Shown here one piece after another: positions 14,401 through 29,400 of a DNA stretch of 64,000 bases. Made by a program: the position numbers and the translations under genes. The stretch's first letter is position 1; every line of letters begins with the position of its first letter. The stretch is from Progne subis subis (lineage: Eukaryota > Chordata > Aves > Passeriformes > Hirundinidae): positions 1,178,001 through 1,242,000 of the forward strand of contig JAKJHU010000039.1 in NCBI GenBank assembly GCA_022316685.1, given 5' to 3'. The notes under the pieces were generated by a model. The model was not told where the DNA came from. It ran no database searches and worked only from the letters and a program-made list of their open reading frames with translations.

Positions 14401-17400
14401 GGCGGTGCAGCCTGGCCCAGGTAAGTGCCTGTGCTAGAGAGGGCACTCACAGGAGGGCTGCGCTTGGAGAGGCTCTTCAGGCACCGTGACAGGTGCCCTC
14501 TGGTGTGGGGAGCACCTAGTTCACAGCTGCCTGGTGCACAGCTGAGCCTCTTCAAGCTCACCTCCTGTGTATGGCTAAACACGTCCCTTACAGCTGAGCT
14601 ACACTGATCCCTTGTGTGTGCTGCGCCCAGCAGTCTCCACAGAATGTAATTAAATACTAATGAGAGTCTACTTCAAATTAATTTGAGGTTCTTATAATTT
14701 GCCAGGCTTTGTCAGTTTAACGTCTGCTCCTCCCCCTCCTTACTCCTACATTGAAAACACTCCTCTTCCTAGATTTCAGGTTCCTTCCTCAAAATTCAAG
14801 GTTAGAAAGCTTTTCAGAGGATTCACTAGAAATTTTGTAGTGGGGTCAGTATGAATCTTTTTCCAGCCTTGGAAATAGCTCAAGTTTTTGTTAGAGTTGT
14901 TCAGTCTGAAGCAAACTGAACAGTTTTAGCTCTTTTTTTTTTGAGGTGGGTAACTTAGAGCAAAATCACCAGAGAATTAAACACATATAAAGAATTCTTG
15001 TGTATTGGTGCTTTGGTGGCTGTGCAGGAAATCTGGGTTTTGAGACCCTGATCTTCTGAAAGATGCAGAGCTAGAGAAGTCTGTATGGCCGTTGTACTCT
15101 TGTATGTATGTATGTATGTACTTGTATGTACTCTTCTCCATCATTGTATGCTTATGTGATGCAGCAGAAAGGATAAAAATGTGTGTGAACAGTGTTTTTG
15201 CATGCAGATCAGCTGTTATCTTGTGCGGGGTTTGAGTGGGTTGTTGGCTAAGTGCACTTGACCTGAATATTCTAATCATGATAAGCTCTGCTTGGTGTGG
15301 GCTCTCTCCTTTACCACCCGTGTATGGTCTGTAGGAATGGCGTCGCTGACCCCACAAAGGGTTAGCTTTGTTCAGAGGAAAATGTAATCTGAAGAAACTA
15401 AGAAACCTTCCTACGCTTCAGCTCTCACTTTTCATGGCTCAAAATGCTTCGTATCAGAATTTTGAGCTGATAATTTGATACAGTTTGTATTGTCTTGCTC
15501 TGTGGCATTTAAATAATGAACTTTTTTGCCTTCTTTGTACCAACCCAGAAGGAGTAAGCAATTAAATCCTGAGGTACTCATTTCAGGACAGATCCTGCCA
15601 TTCTGTTGAAAAACTTACAAAAGGATTTTAAAGTGGAGACTCCTGACTTTCAGGTGCTTTTGCCTATCACTTGCTCATGATGCTACCAGATTTTCCAAAA
15701 GCAGTCAGTAGAAAAAAATAATGAAGCCATATTTTATATGTCAGGACTAAGTAAGCATCTAGAGTTCTCTCTGGCCTAATGGTCTGCCTGGATCTGGGCA
15801 CTTATCAGGCCCCTATAACAGTTTCATGAGTTGTTTTCCCAAAATTTATAGCAAGACCAAAGGAAATGACTTGCTGTCAGCAAAGACACCGAGAAAGGGA
15901 GCAAGTCCTGAGCTCTCTAACAGTCCAGTGATTATTAATCACTGTGCCAACAGTCTCCAAGTCTTTTTCCAGCAGTAGGACTGGCTGATGTCCTGATCAT
16001 GATTTTCTGTTCCAATATTAAAATTGGAGTGACAGATAACTAATCATCTGTCTTCTGTCCCTATTTATCCATTGGGATTTTCTACATCATCTCTAGAAAT
16101 ATGTCCTCTTCCATAGCTATAGTCCTGTGTCTTGATCCTGATCTTGCCTTTTCAGTCCTCTGATTTTACAGGCAGCACTCCTGTCTGAGACTATAGGATA
16201 AATGTAGCCAAGTCACCAATATTCTTTTTACATTGCATTCTTCAAGAAAAAGAATAGCTGGGCAGCAAAATCAGTCTTGGCTTGTGAAGTAACTTCTCTG
16301 TGTGGCCTGTTCCCCTGTGTCCAGTGTAGGTCACCACCCATCTGCAAATGACATTTCAAATGTCTGTCTTCTCCTTGGTGAGCCCTGGACAATTGATACT
16401 GGTCGCTCTTGGGTTTTGTTGCCTATGTCCAATGTGGCACAGAAGCTGCTGCTTGCTCCATATTTCAGGAGGCTGGTGTAGGTGGTTGTGCAAGATACAG
16501 GACTGTGTCTTGCAGTCCTGTTGCTAGGAGCCAACAGTATGAAGTTCTTTGAAGTTTTATGGGGTTTTTTTAGTCTCTGTTATGATGAAATGAAAATTTT
16601 GGTAGATAAATTGTCTTTATAAGCTACACCCTGGGTTTTTTTTTACTTTCTTTTTAGGTGGGTTTGCATCTTAATAATTGGCAATTGATGTTTATGCTTC
16701 TACAAAGGTGGGATCTCCAGTATCCTGATGGTGAACACGCGTTTACCTTCTGAGCAGAGGAAACATGCTCTGTAAAACACATTTGCTATTGTTCAAACAC
16801 CCACAACTCTTCAGGAAGACAGATGCCTTGTTTCAGTTTCAGTCTTTAGTTGAGTCACTTGTGCTTATGTAAGGTTTGAATTTGATTCCCTTTCTAAAGG
16901 CTACATTATGGAAATTAAAATCTCAAATAACCCCTTGTCTCTGGGGCTAGCTGCTACTGATACAGAGGAGGAATTCAACTCACCTCTCATGTTGTTCTGT
17001 TAACAGAAAGTTATCCTTTGATCCTGTAATTCTGCTCAAGGGAGAAGTCGCATTTTCTCTGTATTCCTTACACGGTTCTTAGGGCTGACTTGGGGAAGGA
17101 GGAATTTCTCTAATCTTAGGCTTGCTTCAAAAACAAACAACTAACTTGTAAGCCTCTTGCTCCAATGGGATAAGGTGAATTGTCCTCATTTCCATAGAAT
17201 TACAGGTTTCTCAATCATCGCCGCATGCCGTTAATAGGAGTGTGGGGTTTTTTCTGGCTGGGGTTGTTATTTTTCTGTTTGTTTGTTTCAAAATCCTTTC
17301 AACAGAGTGGTTTGGGATAATCTCGGAGTTACACTGTGTTGAAGCTCGGAGTTATTAAAGTGGTTGGAGGATGTGGCTTTCCCCTAGGTAAACACCACGC

Positions 17401-20400
17401 CCTGCTGAGTGGCTGTGCCTATTGCATATTGACACTTGCATTCCATTGCAAGGGGTGGGCCCTGTTTGAACAGTGCGTGCACCACAGGTGAAGCAGTAAC
17501 TCCTTATGTTTCTTTGAGGGATAATGGATAGAGCAGTTCAGAGGAGACAGGGAAGGAGAGGTGGAGTACTGGACTTTGTCTTGTGATAGATGGAAGTCCA
17601 GTTGGTAAACGGCTGCCAGTGCATGTGTGGTTTTTTACATTACATATTTTTAGGCTCTAATAATCCTTTTCACTTAACACTATATTACTGCTCATTTGAG
17701 TGCCTCTAATTTAGTTTACAAGCATTAATTACTTAAATTATTCAACAGTGTTCTGAAGTGGAGGTGTTGTTATAACCTGCAGTTGTGGGAACTGGAGGAG
17801 AGAAAGGGCACATATTTGGACCTAAGTCGAAGCAGTGAAATTCGCTCAGATCTTTGGCAAGTGAGTGTCTGACAGTTTAGGATGTTAGAAGCTGAATTAC
17901 CTTGGTAGGAAAGAAAAGTTATGTAAAAACATTTTAAAAATCAATACATGTCAGTAACCTCTCTATACGTATGTAGATACATGCATGCAGCAACCTTAAT
18001 TCTGTCCTTGCTATCCTTTCCTATAGAAAAAATTAATTACAGTACAATAATTAATAATGCTTCTTCCACTGTTACATTTCTTTCAGGCAGAATCTCAAAG
18101 TTATGTGGGATGCTGCTTCTGGGGCCGTTACGTGAGGATGTGTTGAAAGCAGAGTCAGCTTTCAACATGTGTCTACTAACTCAAACTGCTGGGGATAGTA
18201 AGAGAGGCATCTTTGACCAATTAGTAGAAAACAGTTTTGCAATTCCTGTTGGATGGTAGTGGTTTCTGGCAAATATGAAAGTGTAAAAAAGGGCAAGCAT
18301 TAGAATTTTCTTTATTTCTCTTTGTCTGTTCAGTCTGGAGATTCTGCTGTGGCCTCTGAGTCACCGGGTGTTAAAGTGATGGTGAGCCTAGCCTGAGCTG
18401 CTGGGCAGGCAGGCTAGAGCTGTGTCTCCAGGTTGCAGACTGCACCACCATTGCAAATAAGATGAAGCACATGCTCAGCTTCCTTCCCAAGTTCACTCAG
18501 GGGAGATTAACTTCTTGAAGTTATTTCCTGGCTTCTTGCCAGAATGCAGTCACTCTTGATGTTACGCAGAAACCGCACCTGATGTAAACGGATTGGCACT
18601 TGTAGTTCATTTGGATTTGAGGTTGTGTACAGTTCACAAATGACACATTTGCCCTTAACAAGCTGTAATCATGTTTTAGGCTAAACCTATTTATTGATCT
18701 ATGAACAGAGAAATGTGGCTCTGTTTGGGTTTTAAGTGTTGCCAAATATACATCCTGTTTGGAACTGATAATTGTGTCCTACCTGATAGGATGTTGGGCT
18801 TATTTTATCACGTAAACAGTGTTGTCTTTCTAGATGTCCCCTTCTCATGACTGGAGATGTCAGTCAGTGACCCATGAGACATGGAAGCCGGGCAGAGAAT
18901 TGTCAAATTGCTAGACTGTTTCTGAAGATTTAAACTGCAGTTGTTTTGGAGGTTAAGAAAGATTTCTTTTTTTCTGCCACACCATCTGCTGAAGTGATGT
19001 TTGATTTACCACATATCTGTTCTGGGTGATGGACAGCCTGAATAAATCTTGAATGTTTGGGCTCTGAGTCAACTTTCCTATAGTGAGAAACTTTCCATTT
19101 ACTTCTTGGATAATAACATTGCAGTTTCCAGCAAGACTGATGTTCTGGCAGAACCCTGATAGGGGCAGAATGTTGTTGGTTCAGTTTTCCGGTGCTCAGT
19201 AGGGACAGGTGGCAGAGCTCCATCCTGTTGAAGAGCCAGTGTCTTTCTGAGCAGACCACAAGCTGTGAAAGTAGGGATAATGGCCATGTTTAATGCCTGC
19301 TATGGAAGACAGTTTAGCATCCCTTAAAACAGAAAATGTTTACTCTTGCTTAAGTAAAACCTATCTTTCAGTCAACGGTATCAGCTTTTACAGCATATCT
19401 GTGAGATAAATGAAGGAAACCCTTGTGACAATGCACCTTTGAAGCCATCTAATTATTATTTTGTCTTTTGGCCCAGGAATAATGTAGAGGTTGTAGGGAT
19501 TTCAATTGGGAATAACTAGAAACAAAATGCCGACATAGTTTCCTGCAGAACAGGCAGCAGACTGTGGCTCTTGATGCTGTTTGCAGGAAGGCAAGTGAGG
19601 CTTTTGCCTCCTTGTAGCTCATTTTCCTCTGATCTGGAGGGGAACTGCTCCTTGGTGTCCAAATAGAATCCTGCTATGGAGTGGGACATGGGATTTTATG
19701 CTCCTAATAATTGAGTCTGATACTCACCATCCATTTCTTTTACCTTGATTTCTTCCTTTAGTCCAGACATAATGAACACTCATCAAGCTTACCAAGTATC
19801 CTAAAGAGTAGCAAAACCAAATTATGTGTGCATCTCACTGCCTAGTGAGGCACCACAGGGGAGAAAACACAGGAACCTGAGGCTTCTGACTTGCCGTGTT
19901 ATTTCTGCTTATTGCATTAAGTGTTTCTCATGACTCTGAAGATTTAGCCCAGCCCATCGTCAGTGCAGCACAAACAGGAAATGGAAACCCTGCAGTCAGA
20001 GGATACACCTGCCAAACGCTGGTTGAGCAGCTGTGGCCCTCACCCATGGCTGAGTGCAAAGCCAGAAGCATCAAGGGCTAAGAACAGGCTGAGCACTGTT
20101 TCTCCTCTAAGGTTTGGAGGCTGGAGGGTGAAAGAGAGGGAGGGAGAGAAGAAGGTGTGTTCACAGTTTGCCTGGCAGTCTGATGAGAGGTGCTGATCAG
20201 GAGGCTGCTTGTGTAGCATTGCAAACTGCTGCTCTTTAGGAGTGCATGTTCTCCCTTGCTGTTGATTATCAGTCTTACAGCTCCAGCTGGCACTTGTACA
20301 TCACAGGAAGATCAACTGTGTGACAAAGCAGGGAGTGTTAAGTTCCTTTGGGGACTTAGATATGGGGATGGCCAAGTCTGCCAAGGCATCCAGCACCTGG

Positions 20401-23400
20401 AGATGGCTGAGAGATATCCTTGACCAGGGATGTGGTTACACTGAATTCCTTGAGCAACAGCTGACAGCATTTGAAGTAACACAGCTGCCCTGGCAGAAGG
20501 CCCTTTGCTGTGATTTGGCCAAGTTGCCAGTTGGCACTGATTGGCATAGACCTCAGTGTGAAGAATGATGCTGTTGCATGTCAGGGCACAGACTCTCTAG
20601 AGCCGATGCTCGCAGCTCTGGACTCAGGACCAGGCTGTCCAGATAGCAGTTATCACAGCACAACATTCTGGCCCCAAACAGCTTTTTGTCTAGTTGTAAA
20701 CATTGACTCCTATGTGGATTAGTGCTTGATGCTTCAGGAGCCTGTTTTCTGCCCAGGGCCAAGAGAAGGTGAGGTGTGGTAATAATGGGGCTGAGTTGCC
20801 GTAGGAGCCTTACCCTACCTTGGGAGCTGAATTAAGTGTTGCACTCAGAGGCTCAGTGATGAAGGTTTGTGTGAGGGGTCACTCACGTATGTTTGGGGAG
20901 CATTCTCCTTCTTAACTTGCTCTTTCACCTCCCACCCATTGAGATCTTTGTCTTGATTTGTGATTCACGTCTGATTCAGCCAGGTGGGTAGTATACTTGG
21001 CAGCAAGAATCTCCTGAGCTGGAGGATTCCAGGAACCTTTAATAAGGGGGCAAGAGCAGAAACTGGCTGCTGAAAGCATAAAGTGTTTTCTATGACAAAT
21101 TTGGGGATTTGTTGTCATTATTTGGGGTATTTTTGTTTTAGCTATGGGAAAATATTACACCTTGCTTCCCTACACAGAACCTTTTTCGATATTTAAGTTA
21201 TTTCTCCTAACAAATACGGTTAAAATGTCACGCATGCCTCACTTGCTCCATGTCTTGTTAGGTGTTCTAAGTTTCTTCAAATACCAGATGATCTCAAGCC
21301 TAGAACTTGTTATAGTCTGGATAATTACTTAAAAAGTAATGAAATTTTGATAATCTGCAATCAAGGCTTTTACTGTCTGCTTTAGGTATTCTAAAAGCAT
21401 GCATGAATCTGTATGTATATATCTGTATATATTACTAGAAGAAACACTGAGGATAATTATGATTTGCTTACATTTGGCATAAAAATGTTAGCTGGTTCAG
21501 GGTGCGGATCTGACCAAGATGACTGCCTGCCTGTTTCAGATCTGCAAAGACAACTACACTAAGCCCCAAACTGAAAGAACTCAAAACCAGAATCCCTTGA
21601 TAGGCAAATTTTGTGACTGTAACCGGAAAGATACTGTGTTGCTCAGCAACTCTCACTATCTTTTAATTTTTTTTTTTTCCTTATATAACTTCACTCAAAT
21701 CCTCAATTCTCTCCATGAGGTGAAACCATATGGTGAACTGTCCCAGAACTGTACTCCTTGAAAAAATGAAATCTCTAATAAACACTGAAGCTGGTTATTT
21801 CCATGGTGCTGGGAAGCTGCATCCATGGAAAAGTCTTTGGGGGGGAAATTGTGCTGATAACAACTTGTGTTGGTAGAGTATTGTGATTTTGACAAAGCAG
21901 TAGATACTTTGCTTAATTGTTGTGTGATTATTTTTCCAGTCGGTTGTAATTATAGTGCTGTTGTTGTTGACTACATTCACACAGAGAAAGAAGCAACTCT
22001 AATTGCACAGTAATTAAATTAGGTCAGTAATTTTCTTGGTTTTGATTTACTCAAAATTATTTCTTACAGAAGGTTTTTATAGTAGTGGCAGGTATTGACT
22101 GCATTGAAACAGATGAAAAAGTTTTGTTTTCATTTTTGTTTAAAATAATATTTTTAATAGCTTTAGACCTACATTTAAGTTCTTTACCTGTGTAGGTTCA
22201 ATATGTCAGGTCAAAGCCAATTCAAATAAAGTGGCAAACACTAATGAAAGCAGAGAAAAAAAATATTAATTTCATTTTCTAAAATAATTGAATAAATGGC
22301 ATAAATAATTAGGGAAACAAATCAGTTTTCAAACTGATTTCAGTTTTAATTGACTGTGGTAAATAAAGGAGTCAAGAATTTTGTAGATAAAATTAACTCA
22401 GAGGTTTTAAAAGACATTTTAAGTCTATATACTATAACAAGTGAAACTGGAGGCCAGAAAGGCCAATGGTTTCCTGGAATGTATTAGGAAGAGCATTGCT
22501 GGCAGGTCTAGGGAAGTGATTTGACCCTTCTACTTAGCCCTTGTGAGGCTGCATCTGTGCTCCTCAGTATGAGAGAGCCATGGAGCTCCTGGAGCAGGTC
22601 CAGAGAAGGGCTTTGAAGAGGATTAGGAGACTGGAGCAACTCTTATGAGGAAAGACTGAGGGAGTTGGGCCTGTTCAGCCTTGAGAAGAGACAACTGAGA
22701 GGGACCTCATCAATGTCTGTCAGTACCTGAAGGGAGCGTGTCAGAGGATGGAGCCAGGCTCTGTGCAGTGCTGTCAAGCCGGAGGACAAGAGACAGTGGG
22801 CAGAAACTGATGCATGGGAAGTTCCACCTGAATATGAGGTAGAACTTCTGCAGGTCATCAAGCACTGGAATGGGTCACCCAGAGAGGTTGTGGAGTCTTC
22901 ATCACTGGAGATAATTCGGGAATCATCTGGATGCAATCCTGTGCCCTGTGCTCTAGGATGACCCTGCTTGAGCAGGGAGGTTGGACCAAATGACCCACTG
23001 TGGTCCCTTCCAACCTGACCCATTCTGTGAAGCAGTAATAAAACTGTAAAAGATACAGAGTTTAAAAGAAACCATTATGAACAGAAAGTGACCACTTGCT
23101 CACACTGATACTTAAGACACCTGTGTGAGTAATTTTGTGTACCTCATGAGGGCTTGTGTCACTCAGAGTAATAGGGATGCTAATGAGTGACCAGGAAAGA
23201 AAAGAAGATGGGAAGAAAAGCAACCCAGCAGAAAGGTGAGCCACTGGAGAATGACTAATACTGTGCCTGGATAAGTCATAACTGATTCCCAGTTTAGTAA
23301 TTCTTGGTGTTATTTTTGGGCCTGCTCATAGAAGGCAGTTCCCACTACTGACTTGTCTGATGAGTTCCCAGACCTTTTACTTTTCCAGATGCTATTGCTG

Positions 23401-26400
23401 TGGTTCCTGTGCCCCCAGAGACCAACTCTCATCACCTTCTTTTGTGCCCGCTGCTCACAGTGTTTGCCAAGATCCCTGGGCAAGGGGTTGCTCACTGCTC
23501 CTGCAGTTTGGGCTTGTGGCTCTTACAGCATTGTTTCAAAATGCACATAATAACTTTTTGATAATTACAGTTTTCTGTACTTCTTACGAGTCCCTGTGGA
23601 GGAACTTTGCTTCTTCTAGGAGCTGGTGAGACACTGAGTAGGCAGTGGCAACCAGCGTTACAGATTAGATTTCAGCCCCCATGTCCCAGAGTGGCAGAAT
23701 TTAGTCTAAATGATGTAAAGACTTTAAGAGAACAGTAGATAATGATGACTGACAATTAAGTACTCTCTCTTAAAGCCTTTTAGGGAAAGGAAAAAAAAAA
23801 GCTTACTAAAAAAAATTCTCGTTATCCTTTTGTTTCTTGCTGTCATAATAGCTTTCTTGTGTAGGCTTTGTACTAGCGCACAAAAAAAAAAAACACAAAA
23901 CCAAAACCAAGATAACAGAATCTTGGATAAAGAAATGGCTGAAATTTACCCGATAAAAAGATTCAAGGGTCATTGTTTACAATAGCTTAGCAGAATTTCC
24001 ATGATGATTTACCAGCTCAGGCAAGAAACTATGCCTTCACTCTGCTGCTACTATGCCTCCACTTTGCTGCTGATGGAATTGTGGCTGTTTTTAAAGACCC
24101 TGTTGATTTATATTGAATTTCAGTGTTACTTTTTTCTTTAATTCATAGTTTCAAGTAATATGCTAGAATTATGAAAGCTGAATTACTTAATTTTTCTGAT
24201 GGAAAGGTTTTTCTTATTCTCCCTACCCCCAATGCTTCCTAATTTAGATGTGACTGATGTTTTTAATTATTTTAATTGTTGAAAAGTCCTAAGTGAAACA
24301 AATTCTTGTGTATGTTACCTGTTTCATTTCTCACTTGAGGGTAGTTACGTGTGTTTCAGACATTCACAGAACTGAGATATTATTGTTTTCTTTTTACCCT
24401 TAAATAAGTGAGAGATTTTATTTATTTTTTCGCAGAACAGCAGAGGAAGGTTTAGGTCCCTATCTGCTGTTGCCTTTAGGAATTAGAGTGGCTCTCCTGT
24501 TCCTGAGGGATTCAGCATATGCTCAGGGAAATGCTAGTTACCCTGTACTGCCTGTAAAATAACAACAGCAACTAAAACACCCCTGTCCAAATCAGAGGGT
24601 TTGCACTAATTTCTTCAGTGAGCTTGCCTATTAGGATGTTACAGCTCTTGTCCTGAAGTGATGGGAGGGTTTCAGGAAAGCCCGGTAGTTCCTGGAGATC
24701 TATTCATGGGGACAGTGGGGTCTGGGCCCAAACTCATTGAAGTGGATGAAACACCCCCCAGAGAGTTCAGTGGATTTTCATCAGGCAAGTCTTGGGTGTA
24801 TTTGTGCAGGCTCATCATGGCTGTGCCTCTGCACACAAGTCATGTGTGCAGATGCATGCTTATCATGAGAAAAGGCCTGGAGAAAGCTGTGCTCCCACAA
24901 ACCAGTGGTGCTCAGTTACTGCTGCTCTTTGTTCTTCCTTACTGGATAGACATGATGGCAGCAGCCACCTTTATCCAGGGTTGGGAATACTTCACCTGGC
25001 CAGCATCTTGTGTGCATATGCACCGAGCAGGTCTCCACATCTGATGCATGGATGTGTGCTTCTCTTGAGAGCTGTGCTTCAAATTTATGAAAGTGAGTCA
25101 AGAGAGTAATCCAGGTAGCAGATCAGGTACCAAACCACAGTTCCTTTGCATGCACTGTGGGTGCATTGTGTGAATTGCTTCTCCCAGTCTTTTCACTGAA
25201 ATTCTGTCCATTTGCTGCCAGGGACACATGGCACAGACTGTCACATGGCCTGCCCCATTGGCAGAAAACTTGCTTTTCCCTCTTTAGTGCCCCACACCTT
25301 TTATTGCTCAGCGGGGTTTATATCAGTGTCAGTTAAAGTTCACATCAAGTAACTTACGTGCTGAGTTCTAAGAATCTTAATATTTTTCATGTTTGCTTCT
25401 TGACTCCTTTGGAATGTCTTTGTTCTTACTGTTGGAAAACTCTCGAGCATATTGAGGCATGTAAAATAGCATCAGTGATATGAAGAGGACCTGATTCAGA
25501 CAATCCTGTATGCAAATACAATACAGAGATGCCTGAGTTTCCCCTGGAAATCTAGAAGGGAGGTCTTGGAGAAACCCAGGCAGAGCAAAAAATCAAGAAA
25601 GACTGAAGAAACAGGATCTTGAAGAAACAGGGACAGAGAGAGATAAGGCTGCAAATACAGATGGGCAGTGGTAGAAGCCCTCTTTGCCATTGCAGCATAA
25701 AGCAGTGATTTGAAAAGCACGTAATGCCATTGCTAACAAAGAAGAAGAGATCTTGCTTTAGAAATAGAAGTGAGAATGATTCCTCCTACAGCAAGCACAC
25801 AAAGTTTTCATCTTCCCACTCACACCACTGCTCTACCAGCATGCAGCCCCGCTTGCATCCTGGCAATTTGTACCCTGGGTTGAGTGAGCTGGGAGACTGG
25901 AAACTGAGGTGGAAGAAAGTGAAACTGCTTCACCCCTGCTGGCAACACTCCCCACAAGATGGGTCTGAGGGCAGTCCTTTCCCTTCTCGCTTTAGCCTTC
26001 TGCTTTCCCTCTTTTGAGGGGGAGGAGAGGTTTGTGAAGAGATTATTTAAAATTAGATAAGGTAAATAAAAATTGTCAGTGTCTATTTATTGGATGAGTA
26101 ACTTAAACATACTTATCCAAGGCAGCTGTAACCTAAGCAGCCAAAGTCCACTTGAGCTAGGGCTGAATTTGGCCCATTGTCTCTCCTTCACGCCCACAGT
26201 ACAAATAAAAGCTTCAGCTTCTCAGCGTTAGGTGGGAGGGAGGAGGCAGGAGAGCCACTGGAGTGTGATGTTGCATTGACAGTTGATGTGCATTCGTTGA
26301 GAATCTGTGCTTCTCGTTAGGGATGCATACAGCAGTATGACAAGTCATTGGGAGGCAGGATGCAGTTTGTTAGGAGTGCAACATTAGGATGCGTATGGGG

Positions 26401-29400
26401 TCTTTATGGCAGAGTTATGGAGCAATGTTGACTTTTGATTAAGGGAGAGGGGAAGAAGCAGAGTCTGAAAACTGATCTGGAGCCTTAAAAAACTAAATCT
26501 TTGGCAGGAGCTACATTCAAAGAGGTCATTTTACTTCGTAATGATGTTTTTTTTCAACTATTGTTTAAATAACTTGGGGCTCTGTCCTGAAGTAGAAACA
26601 GCAGAGCAGACTGAAGAGCTTCTGCTATTAGTGACATCTGACAAATAAACTATAAAAAAAAAATTTCTTTGCTACTTGAAAAATGATATTTACATTGCAC
26701 TTTCCTCCAGAAGGTTATGGACATGTTTAAGTGGTGTACAAGAGTCTTTCTCATCTTCACAGAATAGCAGCTGGGTCTGCAATAGACACAAGTGACTGTT
26801 CAGCACTGCAGGGCTGCAGTTTGGAACAGTTTAAGATGGATTATAAGAAATATAAAATCCAAATAATATAGTATATGAACCTGCAGAAGTTAGTTATGTA
26901 ATTGGAGATAGGCTAGAGCTAGTAACATCTGTGGAGTTTTAGTAAGTGCAACTGAGTCTTCATAATTCTCAAATATCCAGGATTTTCTCTGGATGCTTCT
27001 TCTCAGTGGCATAGTATGTTTTCAAAAGTATCATTGCTGAATGGGGTACATATGTGACAAAGGGTGATTTAATTTCAGCTTATACTCCATTAAAAATCAA
27101 AGTTAAATATGTAGAACAATTTCATTTCAGAGTAAGTATGCTCTTATGGCAATTATATTGTTATGTCAGTTTAATTTGAAGCAGAACTTAAAACTTTTTT
27201 GTGAATGTAAATGCTAAAAAATAAAATCACTTGTGTCTGTGGGTTCATGTATCCTCTTGATACATTCTGAGATAACTGCAGGTTTTTGCCCTCAACAGGT
27301 GACCAGTGTTGCTGGAGGGTACCTTATAAGAAATGTAGTGTAAGTTAATAAGTGGGGAAGTGTAGCCAAGTCAGAGAGTAATCTGGAGAGCAACATTTTG
27401 CCTGTGTACCATTTCCTGCAATTTCACATTTTCTGTTATTCACTTAGAGTGTAGAAGACATTAAAAATTAGGTATCCTAAGCACCTAAATTAGGATCAAT
27501 ATCCCTGCTAGAGAAGACAAAGTTGTTTTGAATGAGTATTTTTCAGTTTATGAGCAAGCACCTAAACTTGTTTTCAGTGATGTTAATGCCTCCAATTGAT
27601 TTTGGTAATTTCCAATTGGGTCATTGATAAACACTTCTGTAAATGCAGCTTAATTCCCAGATATACTTGATTTGAACAAAACCCTCTCATCACTAAACTG
27701 TCATGCCATAAGTATACTGCAACTCCATTTTTCTTCTCCAGCAGTGTGTTGTGTTCTAGTGATAGAGGAACTGAGCCTTCTCTCCTTGTTTGTAAAGCAC
27801 TTTGGGATCCCTCCATGTGTAACATGAGCACTGGTGGGCTGTGGTTCTCTCCCACCTGGGTTTCAGTTCCAGAGCATGAGACTTTTTCACTTTCTAATTT
27901 TTTTTTTTTTTTTTTTTTCCCTGCCTTTGCAGCAGAGCACTCAGCTGCTTTTTGTGAGCAGCTGTTCTGTTTCCCTGTCTGCCTGCAGTGGTACCCAGAC
28001 AGCTACAGCCAAAGGTTGCCAGAGCAATGCCCAGCTTTGTTAAAAAGTAACAGAACTGGGAAGGAGGGGAGGGAGTAGGAAAAGTCATGACCTGGAGTAG
28101 ATTCTACAGCACGCGGTCAGTGGGTGCTGAGGGGCCTGGCTGAGCTCCATGTCCCGCTAGAGATGTGCCTTCTATGCATGTGTCACAGTAAGATTGACCT
28201 GCTGACTCGGGGAAAGCTGTTAATCATGAGGTGATATTGAAGTTCTCTGGGAAAGGAAGTGTTGCTGACAGTGACAAGCAGCTTATGTGCATGTCTCATG
28301 GAAACTTAAATGTGCGTATGTGTGCATGTGTGTGTTCATTCAGCATCTGCTGTCCACATACTGTGTGACTCACAGGGTGAGGTGTGGCCAAGAGCAGGAC
28401 TGTGACGTGCAGTCTGACTTTTTTTTTTTTCTCTCCTTTTAGGCAGCTTTCTTTTGCATGGTAGGGCATTATCTTTATTTGTCCATTCTTGGGTTTGTGT
28501 GCATATTTTTCCAACAATGACGATAGTGTTTGTTTTGTGGTTCCACCTTTGAGCACTTACACATTAGTGAGGAACAATTCAATGTGCACAAAGCTATGTT
28601 TGTGGTGTGTCAGGATTTCAGCTTTTTGCCCAACTTTAAGATTTCTTTTCTTTTCCAGAAAAAGGCATGGCATACAATTAAAACCATGGTTAACTTACCT
28701 GTCATCAGCCCCTTCAAGAAACGCTACTCATGGGTGCAGCTGGCTGGGCATACAGGTGAGAGGAGTACCTTTAATGTGTTTGTTTCTGGAGCGAGGATGA
28801 CTGCAACAAGGAGAACAGTCTTTCTCTGTTTCCTTCCTTCCTTCAGGAAGCAGGCAATATCACACAAATCTGTGACTTAAAACTTATTTCAGTTGCAGTG
28901 TGGATAGGGAAGTGTGAGTGATATACCTGAATAATGAGATGAGCAGGGAAGCAATGGTCAGACTCTGCAGAAGGGCCAGGCTTGTAAGGCGATATGTGTA
29001 AAATACTTGGTAGAGGGAACCAAGACACTGGGGAGCTAAAGCCCTAATCTGTCTGATGCTGTTGCTTGTGGTATGGGATCATTTTTCCTGACGAGTTGCC
29101 AGTAGTTAGTTCTCCAGGGGGAGGGATTACAGTCCATGCCTTTAAGTGCTTCAGCCCTGGAAAGGATTTTTAATGCCATTCCAAACCCCTCATCTGAATG
29201 TAGGTCCTTGGGTGGAAAACAAATGGGAAAATTGCCTTGCTGACCAGGTGTTTGCATTGTGAGTCTTTCATTGTTCACTGTACGAGTGCAAGGAGCAGCT
29301 CAGTTGGTTCTAGTTCTGTGTCTGTAAAAATTTGTAGGTGTGCTCCTGACATAGGCTTAGTTTCATTTATAAGGCAAAAAATAGCAACAAAGAGAAGTCG

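Larger units (their letters stand above)
5163..28658 (+). other. ITPKA: ITPKA intron 1 (23.5 kb)
   Basis: Donor GTAGGG after 5162 and acceptor TTTTCCAG ending at 28658. I see no second gene inside. Recognisable contents are a plus-strand CR1 fragment (22441-23030), an inverted pair of related repeats (12884-13112 and 14345-14628) and a short TGTA microsatellite (15101-15130). The remainder is AT-rich single-copy-looking sequence. An intron of this size next to the promoter is a likely place for enhancers, but none can be called by eye. Confidence 0.85.
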
